NCBI GenBank assembly: GCA_030694425.1
Contig: JAUXYI010000017.1
Location: 1-64,000 of the forward strand
Direction of reading: 5' to 3'
Length of the DNA stretch: 64,000 nt
From: Thermodesulfovibrionia bacterium
Lineage (GTDB): Bacteria; Nitrospirota; Thermodesulfovibrionia; UBA6902; BMS3Bbin08
The notes under the pieces are model-generated. The model had not been told where the DNA came from, searched no databases, and worked only from the letters and a program-made list of their open reading frames with translations. Position numbers and translations under genes: made by a program. This document shows, in pieces, positions 48,489-58,284 of this stretch (positions within the stretch are counted from its first letter, which is position 1; every line of letters starts with the position of its first letter).

Positions 48489-48576
48489 GAGATTACAACC
48501 TTTAGGGGATTCTTTGTTTGACAAAAATTAAGATACTCTTTAAAGTTTAAAATCAGTTATAAAAGGAGGTAAGAAA

Positions 48577-48996
48577 ATGGCAAAGGCTAAAGTAACACTT
48601 GTTAACGGCATGCAGTTTGTCGGCGCTGCTGATTCAGGTCACGCCGTAGTAATGGACGCTCCGGCATCAAGCAGCGGAGGCAACACAGGCTCAAGACCAA
48701 TGGAACTGCTCCTTATGGCTTTTGGCGGATGTTCCGGGATGGATGTAATTTCTATCTTAAGGAAGAAAAAACAGAATGTGAGCAAATTTGAGACAAATGT
48801 AGAAGGTGAGATAGCAGAAGGTTATCCTCATATGTATACTGCGCTTCATATAGAATATGTGGTAACAGGAAAAAATATCTCGGAAGAGGCTGTAAAAAGG
48901 GCAATAGAGCTTTCGCTTGACAAATATTGCTCAGTTGGAGCTACACTGGGCAAAGCAGCAAAAATAACCCATTCATATAAGATTATTCAGGAGTAA
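48577..48996 (+). CDS. OsmC family protein
   Basis: GSRPMELLLMAFGGCSGMDVISILRKKKQ. Confidence 0.93.
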   Translation: MAKAKVTLVNGMQFVGAADSGHAVVMDAPASSSGGNTGSRPMELLLMAFGGCSGMDVISILRKKKQNVSKFETNVEGEIAEGYPHMYTALHIEYVVTGKNISEEAVKRAIELSLDKYCSVGATLGKAAKITHSYKIIQE

Positions 48997-49171
48997 AGAT
49001 AAAGCTTTTGGGTCATGAAAGTAAGTCTCCAGAAATAGAGATAGAAATTTATCAATAATCCCCTCTCCCTTGATGGGAGAGGGTTAGGGTGAGGGTGAAA
49101 TATAACCAAAATGCCACCCCTCCCCTTTATCCCCTCCCGCAAGTGGAGGGGATTTATAAGGGAGTTACATC

Positions 49172-49615
49172 GTTAATATTTTATCTAAACACATTGCAAC
49201 TCTTGGTTTTATAGGCTATCTGCCTGTTGCGCCGGGCACATGGGGAACAGCATTAGCTTTTTTATTAACGATTCTCCTTAAACCTGATGATTTTACTCTT
49301 CTGATGATTTTCATACCTGCGTTTCTACTCGGAATAATAACTTCCCATAATGCAGAAAAAATGCTTGGCAAAGACAGCATACACATAGTAATAGATGAAT
49401 TTTGCGGTTATCTGCTGTCTGTTGCATTTATTCCCAAAAGCACAATTTATCTTCTATCAGGGTTTATATTATTCAGGATTTTTGATGTAATAAAACCGCC
49501 GCCAATAAGAAGGCTTGAGGAAACAGTTCCGGGTGGCGCAGGGATAATGATAGATGATATCTTAGCAGCAGTTTATACTAACATTTGCATGCAATTGTGG
49601 AGATACTTCATATAA
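49172..49615 (+). CDS. pgpA: Phosphatidylglycerophosphatase A; no canonical start at the conserved N-terminus
   Basis: NILSKHIATLGFIGYLPVAPGTWGTA...IHIVIDEFCGYL; track ORF 49304 misses about 44 conserved residues. Confidence 0.85.
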   Translation, partial: VNILSKHIATLGFIGYLPVAPGTWGTALAFLLTILLKPDDFTLLMIFIPAFLLGIITSHNAEKMLGKDSIHIVIDEFCGYLLSVAFIPKSTIYLLSGFILFRIFDVIKPPPIRRLEETVPGGAGIMIDDILAAVYTNICMQLWRYFI

Positions 49616-49616
49616 A

Positions 49617-49745
49617 AATACCAGATCTCAAGTACCGTGAAATTCAATCCCAATAATTAATTCCCGAACCGTTTGTTTCTTGTCCCGAAGAGTCGGGATT
49701 GATTATTATTTAAATATTGGAGCTTGGGTTTTGGAATTTTGATTC
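49617..49745. repeat. Imperfect hairpin (accagatctcaagtacc../..ggagcttgggttttgg)
   Basis: Partial complementarity between spacer ends; cccgaagagtcggg in the loop. Confidence 0.5.
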
Positions 49746-49826
49746 TTATTTAATCACTGAATATTTTAACAACTCTGTGGTATGCTATTCTGAAAAGCAA
49801 TATTGATAGTTATTGAGAATTGAGAT

Positions 49827-50402
49827 ATGAGGTGTTTTATTGCAATAGAGCTGCCTGAAGCAGTAAAATCTGCTTTATCAGGGATTGAAGAAGAGCTTAG
49901 AAAGAGCAAGGCTGATGTGAGATGGGTTAAACCGGACAATGTACACCTTACACTTAAGTTTTTTGGAAATATTGAAGAGAAAAAGACTGAAAAAATTATA
50001 GAAATAATGGAGAGTATCTGCAACCAATATGCCCCCTTTACTATTGAAATTAAAGGAATGGGAACATTTCCTAACATAAAATCTCCGAGGGTTCTGTGGG
50101 TTGGCATTGAAGGCAACGATACCCTTAAAACCCTTCAGGAAGAAATTGAAAACAAAATGGAGTCAATAGGATTTGAGAGAGAAGATAGGGCATTTACCGC
50201 ACATCTTACCCTCGGCAGATTTAGGTCTTCCATAGAAAAAGAAGGACTTTTGAAAGCAGTTAAACTACAAGAAAAAGATACTTTTGCTGGATTAATAAAT
50301 GTTCAATCTCTATCTCTAATCAGAAGCGACTTACATCCTGAAGGAGCGCGTTATAGTAAAATTATTGATATTCCCTTAGGTAAAACTACAGCAAATACTT
50401 AA
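49827..50402 (+). CDS. thpR: RNA 2',3'-cyclic phosphodiesterase
   Basis: [11 protein letters not shown]...[11 protein letters not shown]...[10 protein letters not shown] (two HxT motifs). Confidence 0.95.
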   Translation: MRCFIAIELPEAVKSALSGIEEELRKSKADVRWVKPDNVHLTLKFFGNIEEKKTEKIIEIMESICNQYAPFTIEIKGMGTFPNIKSPRVLWVGIEGNDTLKTLQEEIENKMESIGFEREDRAFTAHLTLGRFRSSIEKEGLLKAVKLQEKDTFAGLINVQSLSLIRSDLHPEGARYSKIIDIPLGKTTANT

Positions 50403-50437
50403 ATATAAATTTACTTATACTAATTAAGGAGGAGAAG

Positions 50438-51439
50438 ATGTCTAACCCCACTAAAGAACGTTCAAAAGCCCTTGAGATGGCTATTTCACAAATAGAAAAA
50501 CAGTTCGGAAAAGGCGCAATAATGCGTCTCGGCGCTGATACTATTACAGAAGTGCAGATTATCCCCTCGGGCTCTATTGGTCTGAATATAGCGCTGGGTG
50601 TCGGCGGTTATCCAAGAGGCAGGGTTATTGAAATCTATGGTCCCGAATCATCAGGAAAGACCACATTAGCTCTTAATGCAATTGCTGAGGCACAAAAAAC
50701 AGGTGGTTCAGCTGCTTTTATTGATGTAGAATATGCGCTGGACGTCAGTTATGCCTCAAAACTCGGCGTGAAAATAGACGACCTCTTGATAAGCCAGCCT
50801 GATACCGGGGAACAGGCATTAGAGGTTGTTGAAACACTTGTCCGCAGCGGCGCCCTGGACGTAATAGTAATAGATTCTGTCGCAGCCCTTGTCCCAAAGG
50901 CAGAGATTGAAGGCGATATGGGAGACTCTCTGCCAGGACTTCAGGCAAGGCTTATGAGCCAGGCATTGCGCAAACTCACAGCTACAATATCAAAAAGTCA
51001 TACAACTGTTATTTTTATAAACCAGATTAGAATGAAAATAGGCGTCATGTTCGGAAACCCTGAAACCACCACAGGCGGCAATGCCCTTAAATTTTATTCG
51101 TCTATAAGGCTTGACATAAGAAAGATTGACAACATAAAAATTGCGCAGGAAGCTATCGGCAACCGTGTAAGAGTAAAGGTAGTTAAAAACAAAGTTGCCC
51201 CGCCTTTTAAACAGGCAGAGTTTGACATATATTTTAATGAGGGAATCTCTAAAACAGGCGAGCTTGTTGACCTTGGCGTTGAAAAAGGTATTATAGAAAA
51301 GGCAGGAGCATGGTATGCTTATAATGGAAATCGGATTGGACAGGGAAGAGAAAACGTTAAGGAGTACTTAAAAGCAAACCCTGAAACAGCCAAAGAACTT
51401 GAAACAAAAATTCTTGAGGCTTATAATTTCAAAAAATAA
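50438..51439 (+). CDS. recA: Recombinase A
   Basis: [26 protein letters not shown]...[27 protein letters not shown]. Confidence 0.99.
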   Translation: MSNPTKERSKALEMAISQIEKQFGKGAIMRLGADTITEVQIIPSGSIGLNIALGVGGYPRGRVIEIYGPESSGKTTLALNAIAEAQKTGGSAAFIDVEYALDVSYASKLGVKIDDLLISQPDTGEQALEVVETLVRSGALDVIVIDSVAALVPKAEIEGDMGDSLPGLQARLMSQALRKLTATISKSHTTVIFINQIRMKIGVMFGNPETTTGGNALKFYSSIRLDIRKIDNIKIAQEAIGNRVRVKVVKNKVAPPFKQAEFDIYFNEGISKTGELVDLGVEKGIIEKAGAWYAYNGNRIGQGRENVKEYLKANPETAKELETKILEAYNFKK

Positions 51440-51442
51440 GCT

Positions 51443-52594
51443 ATGTCCGTAGATATTAACGAACTACTTAAAAAAGCTGTCCAAATGGGCGCTTCTGACC
51501 TGCATATAAAGGTAGGAAGCGTTCCCATTATCAGACTTGACGGCGAACTCACAACTTTATCAGGGGAAAGAAGACTTACCTTAGAAGACACCTCAAATAT
51601 CGCTTCTACTATTATGAACGAGGCACAAAAAGAGGCATTCAAAAAGAAAAACGAAATTGATATATCATACAGCATTCCGGGATTTGGAAGGTTTAGATGC
51701 AATACCTATGTACAGAGAGGAACAATAGGAATAGTCTTCAGGGTAATCCCCACAAAAATTCCTGACATAGAGCAACTCTATCTGCCGCCAGTTTTAAAAA
51801 AGATTGCTTTAGAGCCGAGAGGGCTTATCCTTGTAACAGGCACAACAGGAAGCGGTAAAACCACCACGCTTGCATCCATGATTGAATTCATAAATTTAAA
51901 CAGGACAAATAATATAATAACTATTGAAGACCCTATTGAATTCCTTTTCAGGGATAAAAGCAGCATTATAAGTCAGCGAGAGATAGGCAGTGATACCGAG
52001 TCATTCAGCAAAGCGCTCAGATCCGCCCTCAGGCAGGACCCGGATGTAATACTCGTAGGCGAGATGCGTGATTTTGAAACAATCCAGACAGCCCTTGTCG
52101 CAGCAGAAACCGGGCACTTAGTATTGAGCACCCTGCACACTGTTGACGCAACTGAAACCGTGAACAGAATTATTGCGGTATTTCCGCCTTACCAGCATAA
52201 ACAGGTAAGAATGCAGCTTGCATCTATTCTAAGGGCTATTATTTCCATGAGGCTTGTGCCACGCGCAGACGGCAATGGAAGGGTTCCTGCTGTTGAGGTG
52301 CTGATAGGAACCTCAACTATAAAGGACTGCGTAGAAGACCCTGATAAAACAAAATTAATACCAGACTTTATTGCTCAGGGTTATACTCAGTACGGGATGC
52401 AGACATTTGACCAATCCCTCTTTGATTTATATAAGAACGGACTAATCACTTATGAAGATGCACTTCAGAGGGCTACAAAACCTGATGATTTTGTCCTCAA
52501 GATTAAAGGTATCCGGTCAACAAGTGAATGGCAGGAGGGCATAATCTCCTCTGAGAAAAAAGAGGAACCTAAAATTGACAGGTTCGGCGACTGA
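51443..52594 (+). CDS. pilT: Type IV pilus retraction ATPase PilT
   Basis: ASDLHIKVGSVPIIRLDGEL...GTTGSGKTTTLASMI...VILVGEMRDFETIQTAL. Confidence 0.95.
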   Translation: MSVDINELLKKAVQMGASDLHIKVGSVPIIRLDGELTTLSGERRLTLEDTSNIASTIMNEAQKEAFKKKNEIDISYSIPGFGRFRCNTYVQRGTIGIVFRVIPTKIPDIEQLYLPPVLKKIALEPRGLILVTGTTGSGKTTTLASMIEFINLNRTNNIITIEDPIEFLFRDKSSIISQREIGSDTESFSKALRSALRQDPDVILVGEMRDFETIQTALVAAETGHLVLSTLHTVDATETVNRIIAVFPPYQHKQVRMQLASILRAIISMRLVPRADGNGRVPAVEVLIGTSTIKDCVEDPDKTKLIPDFIAQGYTQYGMQTFDQSLFDLYKNGLITYEDALQRATKPDDFVLKIKGIRSTSEWQEGIISSEKKEEPKIDRFGD

Positions 52595-53051
52595 AGTTAG
52601 ACGCTACGCATTAAAACTCCTGCATTACCGCTCCAGAAGCGAAAAAGAAATAATTCAGAGATTAAAACGAAAAGGTTTTGACGACAACCATATAAACAAT
52701 ATCGTTGAATTTCTGAAGAATGCAGAATTGATAAAAGACAACGTTCTTGCCTCTGAACTCCTTAGGAATGCAACTGAAAATAAACTGCTCGGCAGAAAAG
52801 GTATTCAAGCATTTCTTTCCAACCGCGGAATAAAAAAAGATTTGGCAACTGAAACTTTATCATGCCTTTCAGAAGACACAGAAAAAGAAACTGCATTAAG
52901 ACTTGTGGAGAAAAAGATGAAGGTTCTGAGAAATCATCCTAAGAATGTCATAAAAAGAAGATTATGGGGAATGCTTGAGCGAAGAGGATTTTCAGCGGAT
53001 GTGATTAACGAAGCGGTTAAATCTATAGAAAACAAAGAACCTTTGCCTTGA
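52575..53051 (+). CDS. recX: Regulatory protein RecX
   Basis: ALKLLHYRSRSEKEIIQRLKRKGF...IKRRLWGMLERRGFSADVI. Confidence 0.9.
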   Translation: MTGSATEVRRYALKLLHYRSRSEKEIIQRLKRKGFDDNHINNIVEFLKNAELIKDNVLASELLRNATENKLLGRKGIQAFLSNRGIKKDLATETLSCLSEDTEKETALRLVEKKMKVLRNHPKNVIKRRLWGMLERRGFSADVINEAVKSIENKEPLP

Positions 53052-53052
53052 A

Positions 53053-53211
53053 AAACCGTTAATTAGAGTCTGTCCATAAACTAACCTTGTCTGTCTGTCA
53101 TTCCGGCAGTCCTTAAGCCGGAATCCAGTGGTTTAAATGCCTTCTGGATGCAGGATCAAGTCCGGCATGACAACAATAAGACATTTATGGACAGACTCTA
53201 ATTAACGGTTT
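53053..53211. mobile_element. 159-bp MITE-like element with 28-bp perfect terminal inverted repeats
   Basis: aaaccgttaattagagtctgtccataaa ... tttatggacagactctaattaacggttt; inner GTCATTCCGGC..GGAATCCAG..CTTCTGGAT..GTCCGGCATGAC core. Confidence 0.88.
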
Positions 53212-53300
53212 ATTCACTATAGGATAAATAACACTTCATGATTGACATACTTATTGGAAATACTTTAATATGTATTAAATAGAAATATAAGGAGATGTAT

Positions 53301-53507
53301 ATGAGTAAGACAACAGTTATGATAAATGATACCCTTATAAAGGAAGCCCTTAGGGCAACAAACCTCAGGACTAAGAAAGAAGTCATTGAAAGGGGATTAA
53401 AAGAGTTAATCAGGATTAAAAACCGCGAGCTTTTGAGAAAAGAGCTTGGAACCTTTGAAATTGACCTTTCAGTAGAAGAATTGAAAAAGAAAAGGGAAGA
53501 AAGGTAG
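53301..53507 (+). CDS. VapB-type antitoxin
   Basis: MSKTTVMINDTLIKEALRATNLRTKKEVIERGLKELIR. Confidence 0.9.
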   Translation: MSKTTVMINDTLIKEALRATNLRTKKEVIERGLKELIRIKNRELLRKELGTFEIDLSVEELKKKREER

Positions 53508-53509
53508 GC

Positions 53510-53917
53510 ATGATACTTATTGATACGTCTGCATGGATTTTCGCTCTGAAAAAGAACTTTCATCCCTTTGTAAAAGAAAGAATTGATACTATACTTATAG
53601 AAAGCGATGTTGCAATCAACGGAATTATAGGGCTTGAACTTCTCGGTGGCGCCAAAACTGAAAAAGAATATGATAGGCTGAAAAGCAGGCTTGACGCCCT
53701 CTGCTACATTGAAGCCACCAAATCTCTGTGGGATAATGCTTCGAAACTTGCCTTTGACTTAAAAAGAAAAGGAATAAATGTTCCATATACCGATATTTTT
53801 ATCGCTGCTTCTGCCATACAGGAAATGACTGTTCTTCTGCATGCTGATTCTCATTTTGATACCATCGCAAAACATTCAGACTTAAAAGTTGAGAGCCTTG
53901 TGCCGCGTCTAAAATAA
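53510..53917 (+). CDS. VapC PIN-domain toxin
   Basis: MILIDTSAWIFALKK...GIIGLELLGGAKTEKEY...VPYTDIFIAASA. Confidence 0.92.
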   Translation: MILIDTSAWIFALKKNFHPFVKERIDTILIESDVAINGIIGLELLGGAKTEKEYDRLKSRLDALCYIEATKSLWDNASKLAFDLKRKGINVPYTDIFIAASAIQEMTVLLHADSHFDTIAKHSDLKVESLVPRLK

Positions 53918-54002
53918 TGAGGAAGACCCTTCTATTTAAAGAAAGTCTCCCCTATCCTCATATCCACTTACTTACGGATTTATGGTTATAGCCCTAGACC
54001 TC

Positions 54003-54041
54003 CAAAAAGGGCGTCCCGAAACATCGGAACGCCCTTTTTGC
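54003..54041. terminator. Terminator-like hairpin
   Basis: aaaaagggcgt-tcccgaaacatcggaa-cgcccttttt. Confidence 0.75.
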
Positions 54042-54069
54042 AATTGTATTATTCTGATAAAGCCTTAAA

Positions 54070-54096
54070 TCTGTCTGTCTGTCTGTCTGTCTGTCT
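54070..54096. repeat. (CTGT)6 tetranucleotide microsatellite
   Basis: ctgtctgtctgtctgtctgtctgtctc. Confidence 0.95.
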
Positions 54097-54127
54097 CAAC
54101 ATCAAAAAGGTCCTGCCCTATTAAAAC

Positions 54128-54298
54128 ATGAAAATTCTGCATATAATCAAATCCAGACAAACAGAGCTGACAAAAAAAATTATAGAGCAACAGTCTAAAA
54201 AACATGATGTAAGGGTTATAGACATCAAGAAAAAAGATATATCCTTTGAAGATGTTATTGATGAAATATTCTCTTATGATAAAGTAATATCATGGTAA
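54128..54298 (+). CDS. Small protein (56 aa)
   Basis: MKILHIIKSRQTELTKKIIEQQSKKHDVRVIDIKKKDISFEDVIDEIFSYDKVISW*; below the track's length cut-off. Confidence 0.5.
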   Translation: MKILHIIKSRQTELTKKIIEQQSKKHDVRVIDIKKKDISFEDVIDEIFSYDKVISW

Positions 54299-54429
54299 GG
54301 CTGTCATTGAACCCATGCAAACATAAAAAACCTCTCTTTAAGTTTTAGCCCGGAAATCAGGTGATAGACTATTTTTATCTACAAATTTTGATATAATACA
54401 AGCATTATAAAAAACCTTATAATTTAACC

Positions 54430-54755
54430 CAGAAAATGCCATTAACCACAGAGGACTCAGAGAAAGACATTAATAATAAAAGAGGAAAGGCTCATTTTTA
54501 TTACTTTTCTCTGTGCACTCTTTTATGCAAAAAGGATTTATATTACATAAACGAGTTAGCTTATGAGAACACAGAGAATTATAAATTACATCCACAGATT
54601 TCGCAGATTGCACAGATAACACTACCCTGCCTCCCCTTAATTTAAAGGGAGGTGTGGAGGGGTTAAAATCTGTGTAAATCTGAGTAATCTGCGGATTATC
54701 TTTATAAAAAATTATCTCGGTGCTCTCTGTGGTTTCTTAAAATGCATTTTCCGGG
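54430..54755. repeat. Nested hairpin composite upstream of alaS (ccacagag / cgcagatt nonamer type)
   Basis: Outer gaaaatgccattaaccacagag/ctctgtggtttcttaaaatgcattttc; inner actcagagaaag/cttttctctgtg and cacagatttcgcagattgcacagat/atctgtgtaaatctgagtaatctgcgg. Confidence 0.75.
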
Positions 54756-54759
54756 TTAT

Positions 54760-57417
54760 ATGAAGAGCAATGAAATAAGACAACTATTTTTAGATTTTTT
54801 CATGCAGAACGGCCATGAGGCGCTCCCAGGCTCGCCTCTCATAGCAAAAGATGACCCCACGCTTTTATTTACTAACGCAGGCATGGTTCAATTCAAGTCT
54901 GTTTTTCTTGGAGATGAAATCAGACCATATAAAAGGGCGGTGACAGTTCAAAAATGCCTGAGGGCAGGCGGCAAGCATAATGACCTTGAAAATGTCGGCA
55001 GGACCGCAAGACATCACACCTTCTTTGAAATGCTGGGCAATTTCTCCTTTGGCGACTATTTTAAAAAAGACGCAATAAAATGGGCCTGGGAGTTTTTGAC
55101 AGAGCGGGGAAAACTGCCGGCAGACAAGCTCTTTATAACTGTTTATGAAAAAGATGATGAATCAGCCCGCATCTGGCAGGATGAAATAGGCATTGCGCCC
55201 GAGAAGATTTTCAAGCTTGGAGAAAAAGACAATTTCTGGCAGATGGGAGATACAGGACCATGCGGTCCGTGTTCTGAGATATTAATAGACCAGGGTCCTG
55301 AAATGAGTTGTAATAAGCCCGGCTGCACTGTTGGCTGCGACTGCGACAGGTATCTTGAAATATGGAATCTGGTATTCATGCAGTACAACAGGGATTCGTC
55401 AGGCAAGTTAACTACTTTACCAAAACCAAGCATAGATACCGGTATGGGAATAGAAAGGCTTTCAGCAGTGTTCCAGGGGAAAAAGAGCAATTTTGATTCT
55501 GACCTTTTCAGCCCTATTATCAAAAATATTGAAGATATCTCAGGCAAAAAATATGGCAGCAATCCTTCAACAGATATTTCTATCCGTGTAATAGCAGACC
55601 ATATCAGGGCAGCGGCCTTTGTTCTTTCAGAGGGGCTGGTTCCTTCAAATGAAGGACGGGGTTATGTGCTGAGAAGGATTATAAGAAGGGCTGCAAGACA
55701 CGGCTTTATGCTCGGGATTGATAAACCATTTCTCTACAAAGTCATGGACTCGGTTTATGACATAATGTCCGGAGCCTATCCTGAGCTGCTTGAAGATATA
55801 CAGAGACGCAAAAAAGTTCTCCGGTTTGAAGAAGAGAGGTTTGCACATACCCTTTCGTCAGGAATGGCAACCTTAAGCAAACTCATAAATGAGGTTAAGT
55901 TGTCAGGAAAGGATTTAATCCCCGGCGCTGAACTTTTTAAATTGTATGATACCTACGGTTTCCCCCTTGACCTTGCCAGGGATATCGCAGAAGATAACAA
56001 CCTTAAAATTGATGAGCAGGGCTTTAATGAAGAGATGGAACTTCAAAAAACAAAGGCAAGGGCTTCATGGGTTGGAGCAGTCTACGACCCGTCTACGACC
56101 CATAGGGAAGAAGAAATTTTAAGCGTCTATAAAGACGTTCTAAAAAAATTCGGCACCACAAAATTCCTTGGTTATGAAACCCTGCAGACAGACTGTATAG
56201 TTAATGCATTAATAAAAAATAATTCATTTACAAAAGAGGCAAACGAAGGGGATAGAGTAGAGATAATCATGGATGAGACGCCGTTTTATGGTGAATCAGG
56301 AGGTCAGGTTGGCGACAAGGGAACCATAAGGGCAGATGGCTTAAAGATTGATGTGCTGGATACAAAAAAATTCAACGAGGCAATAATTCATATTGCTGAC
56401 ATAAAAAAAGGAACCATCCGCTCAGGGATGACAGTCAACGCGTCTGTTGACATGGACAAAAGAAAATCCACTATGCGAAATCATACTGCCACCCATCTCT
56501 TGCATTCCGCATTAAAAACAGTTCTCGGCGACCATATTAAACAGGCAGGCTCTTTTGTTAGCCCTGAAAGACTCAGATTTGATTTTACTCATTTTTATGC
56601 AATGGAAGACAGGGAACTGCAAGAGGTAGAAGCGATTGTTAACGAGAAGGTGATTGAAAATTCACCTGTCAATATAGCATGGACTACCATTGATGATGCT
56701 GTTTCAAAAGGAGCCATAGCGCTTTTTGGAGAAAAGTACGGAGAAAGAGTAAGAGTAGTACGTGCAGGAGATTTCACTGCTGAACTTTGCGGCGGAATCC
56801 ACTGTAATGCAACAGGAGAAATAGGTCCATTCAAAATAATCTCTGAAGGCAGTGTCTCTGCCGGAACCAGACGTATAGAAGCCGTCACTGGTTTTGCAGC
56901 GCTTGAATTTATAAAGACAGAGGAGTATGAATTAAAGAAAATAGCTGAACTGCTTAAGGTTAAAGAAATTAAGGTTTCGGATAGAGTTGAAAAACTGTTA
57001 AATGAGTTTAAATCACAATTGAAAGGACTTGAGAGGGCACAAAGCAAGGCAGCATCTGACAATGTCAGCGCTCTCATTGAAAAGGCAATAGATGTAGACA
57101 AAATCAAAGTGCTTTCTCACAAGATTGACGGCTTTGACATAAAGACATTAAGAGACCTTGTAGACAAACTAAAAGATAAAATTGGTTCCGGGGTTATTGT
57201 GCTTGCCTCTTTAAAAGACAGCCAGGTTTCTTATGTAGCAGCGGTCACAAAGGATTTAACTTCAAAACTTAATGCAGGAGAAATACTTAAAATAATTTCA
57301 GGGGGGAAAGGCGGCGGCAGACCTGATATGGCACAGGGCGGCTCAAAGGATGTAGAAGGTATTAATAAAGCAGTCAGCTTAGTGATAGATATTGTAAAAA
57401 CCAAGTTAAAAGTGTAA
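54760..57417 (+). CDS. alaS: Alanyl-tRNA synthetase; second Met proposed as start
   Basis: MKSNEIRQLFLDFFMQNGHEALPGSPLI...LRAGGKHNDLENVGRTARHHTFFEMLGNFSFGDYFK; the first Met at 54742 lies in a repeat arm. Confidence 0.97.
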   Translation: MKSNEIRQLFLDFFMQNGHEALPGSPLIAKDDPTLLFTNAGMVQFKSVFLGDEIRPYKRAVTVQKCLRAGGKHNDLENVGRTARHHTFFEMLGNFSFGDYFKKDAIKWAWEFLTERGKLPADKLFITVYEKDDESARIWQDEIGIAPEKIFKLGEKDNFWQMGDTGPCGPCSEILIDQGPEMSCNKPGCTVGCDCDRYLEIWNLVFMQYNRDSSGKLTTLPKPSIDTGMGIERLSAVFQGKKSNFDSDLFSPIIKNIEDISGKKYGSNPSTDISIRVIADHIRAAAFVLSEGLVPSNEGRGYVLRRIIRRAARHGFMLGIDKPFLYKVMDSVYDIMSGAYPELLEDIQRRKKVLRFEEERFAHTLSSGMATLSKLINEVKLSGKDLIPGAELFKLYDTYGFPLDLARDIAEDNNLKIDEQGFNEEMELQKTKARASWVGAVYDPSTTHREEEILSVYKDVLKKFGTTKFLGYETLQTDCIVNALIKNNSFTKEANEGDRVEIIMDETPFYGESGGQVGDKGTIRADGLKIDVLDTKKFNEAIIHIADIKKGTIRSGMTVNASVDMDKRKSTMRNHTATHLLHSALKTVLGDHIKQAGSFVSPERLRFDFTHFYAMEDRELQEVEAIVNEKVIENSPVNIAWTTIDDAVSKGAIALFGEKYGERVRVVRAGDFTAELCGGIHCNATGEIGPFKIISEGSVSAGTRRIEAVTGFAALEFIKTEEYELKKIAELLKVKEIKVSDRVEKLLNEFKSQLKGLERAQSKAASDNVSALIEKAIDVDKIKVLSHKIDGFDIKTLRDLVDKLKDKIGSGVIVLASLKDSQVSYVAAVTKDLTSKLNAGEILKIISGGKGGGRPDMAQGGSKDVEGINKAVSLVIDIVKTKLKV
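56080..56106. repeat. 11-nt tandem gtctacgaccc x2 inside alaS
   Basis: gtctacgacccgtctacgacccataggg, translated VYDPSTTHRE; shares gaccc[g/a]taggg with 7448-7461. Confidence 0.75.
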
Positions 57418-57476
57418 AGTGAAAAGTTAAGAATGATGGAATTATAACTTTCAACTATTAACTTTTAACTTATTAA
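57400..57476. repeat. Heptad hairpin after alaS
   Basis: aagttaa-aagtgta-aagtgaa-aagttaa ... aactttcaactattaacttttaactt; left arm encodes AlaS C-term KLKV*. Confidence 0.85.
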
Positions 57477-57488
57477 AAGGAGGGCATC

Positions 57489-57806
57489 ATGACTGTGTTT
57501 GAATCCATACGAAAGGCATTGCTGGCAGGAATAGGAGTACCGGAGAAAATGAAAGAACTGGTTGACGAACTTATTAAAAAAGGTGAATTAAGCAAATCTC
57601 AGGGCGCCAAGCTCGTAAAGGAATGGTCAGATAAGATGAGTAAGTCAGGGGAAGAACTTAGTAAAAAACCAACTGAGATTATGCATAAAACCCTTGAAAA
57701 AATGAATATAGCCACAAAAGACGAGGTAGAAAAGTTAAACAGAAAAATATTATCACTTTCTGCAAGGCTTAAAAAACTGGAAGAGGCTGCTGCAAAAAAA
57801 GAGTAA
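57489..57806 (+). CDS. Phasin-family / coiled-coil protein
   Basis: TVFESIRKALLAGIGVPEKMKELVDELIKKGELSKSQGAKLVKEW. Confidence 0.8.
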   Translation: MTVFESIRKALLAGIGVPEKMKELVDELIKKGELSKSQGAKLVKEWSDKMSKSGEELSKKPTEIMHKTLEKMNIATKDEVEKLNRKILSLSARLKKLEEAAAKKE

Positions 57807-57840
57807 AAATTATCAGCAGTATATAAAAGGGGTTAATCCT

Positions 57841-58278
57841 ATGACCAAAGAAGAGCTTAAAGAATATTGTGATAATGAGCTGAAAAATATTGAGAAGGTT
57901 ATTGACGAACTCTTCACTATATTCAACCCTGAAAAGTCTGAATATTCCCTTGCCGAGCGCGCAGCAATCGCTACATTTATCGCAAATGTTTACTCGGGCA
58001 TTGAAAATATTCTGAAGCAGATACTTATGTTTGACAACCTCAATGTAAAAGATTCAGCCACATGGCATGAAGAATTGCTTAAGAAAGCGGCTGAACTTGC
58101 CATCCTGCCGAGAGACCTCTATCAGATTTTCACCCGTTATCTTGTCTTCAGAAACTCTCTTGTTCACACATATATTTTTAACATTAAGTTGGAGGAATTA
58201 AAGGTTTTAGCAAGCGCAATAAAGGATATTATAGAAAAGTTTAAATCAGAGGTTGACGAGTATATACAGACGATATAG
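57841..58278 (+). CDS. HEPN-like alpha-helical protein
   Basis: RNSLVH (Rx4H) motif in the FRNSLVHTYIF context; helical, no adjacent MNT partner. Confidence 0.65.
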   Translation: MTKEELKEYCDNELKNIEKVIDELFTIFNPEKSEYSLAERAAIATFIANVYSGIENILKQILMFDNLNVKDSATWHEELLKKAAELAILPRDLYQIFTRYLVFRNSLVHTYIFNIKLEELKVLASAIKDIIEKFKSEVDEYIQTI

Positions 58279-58284
58279 AATTAG

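Noticed and set aside
56595-57107. 170-aa minus-strand ORF inside alaS
   Set aside because: Antisense shadow; Ser/Leu-rich low-information translation.
57841-58278. HEPN/MNT toxin-antitoxin pair
   Set aside because: No nucleotidyltransferase neighbour; the adjacent gene is phasin-like, so TA assignment is unsupported beyond the Rx4H motif.
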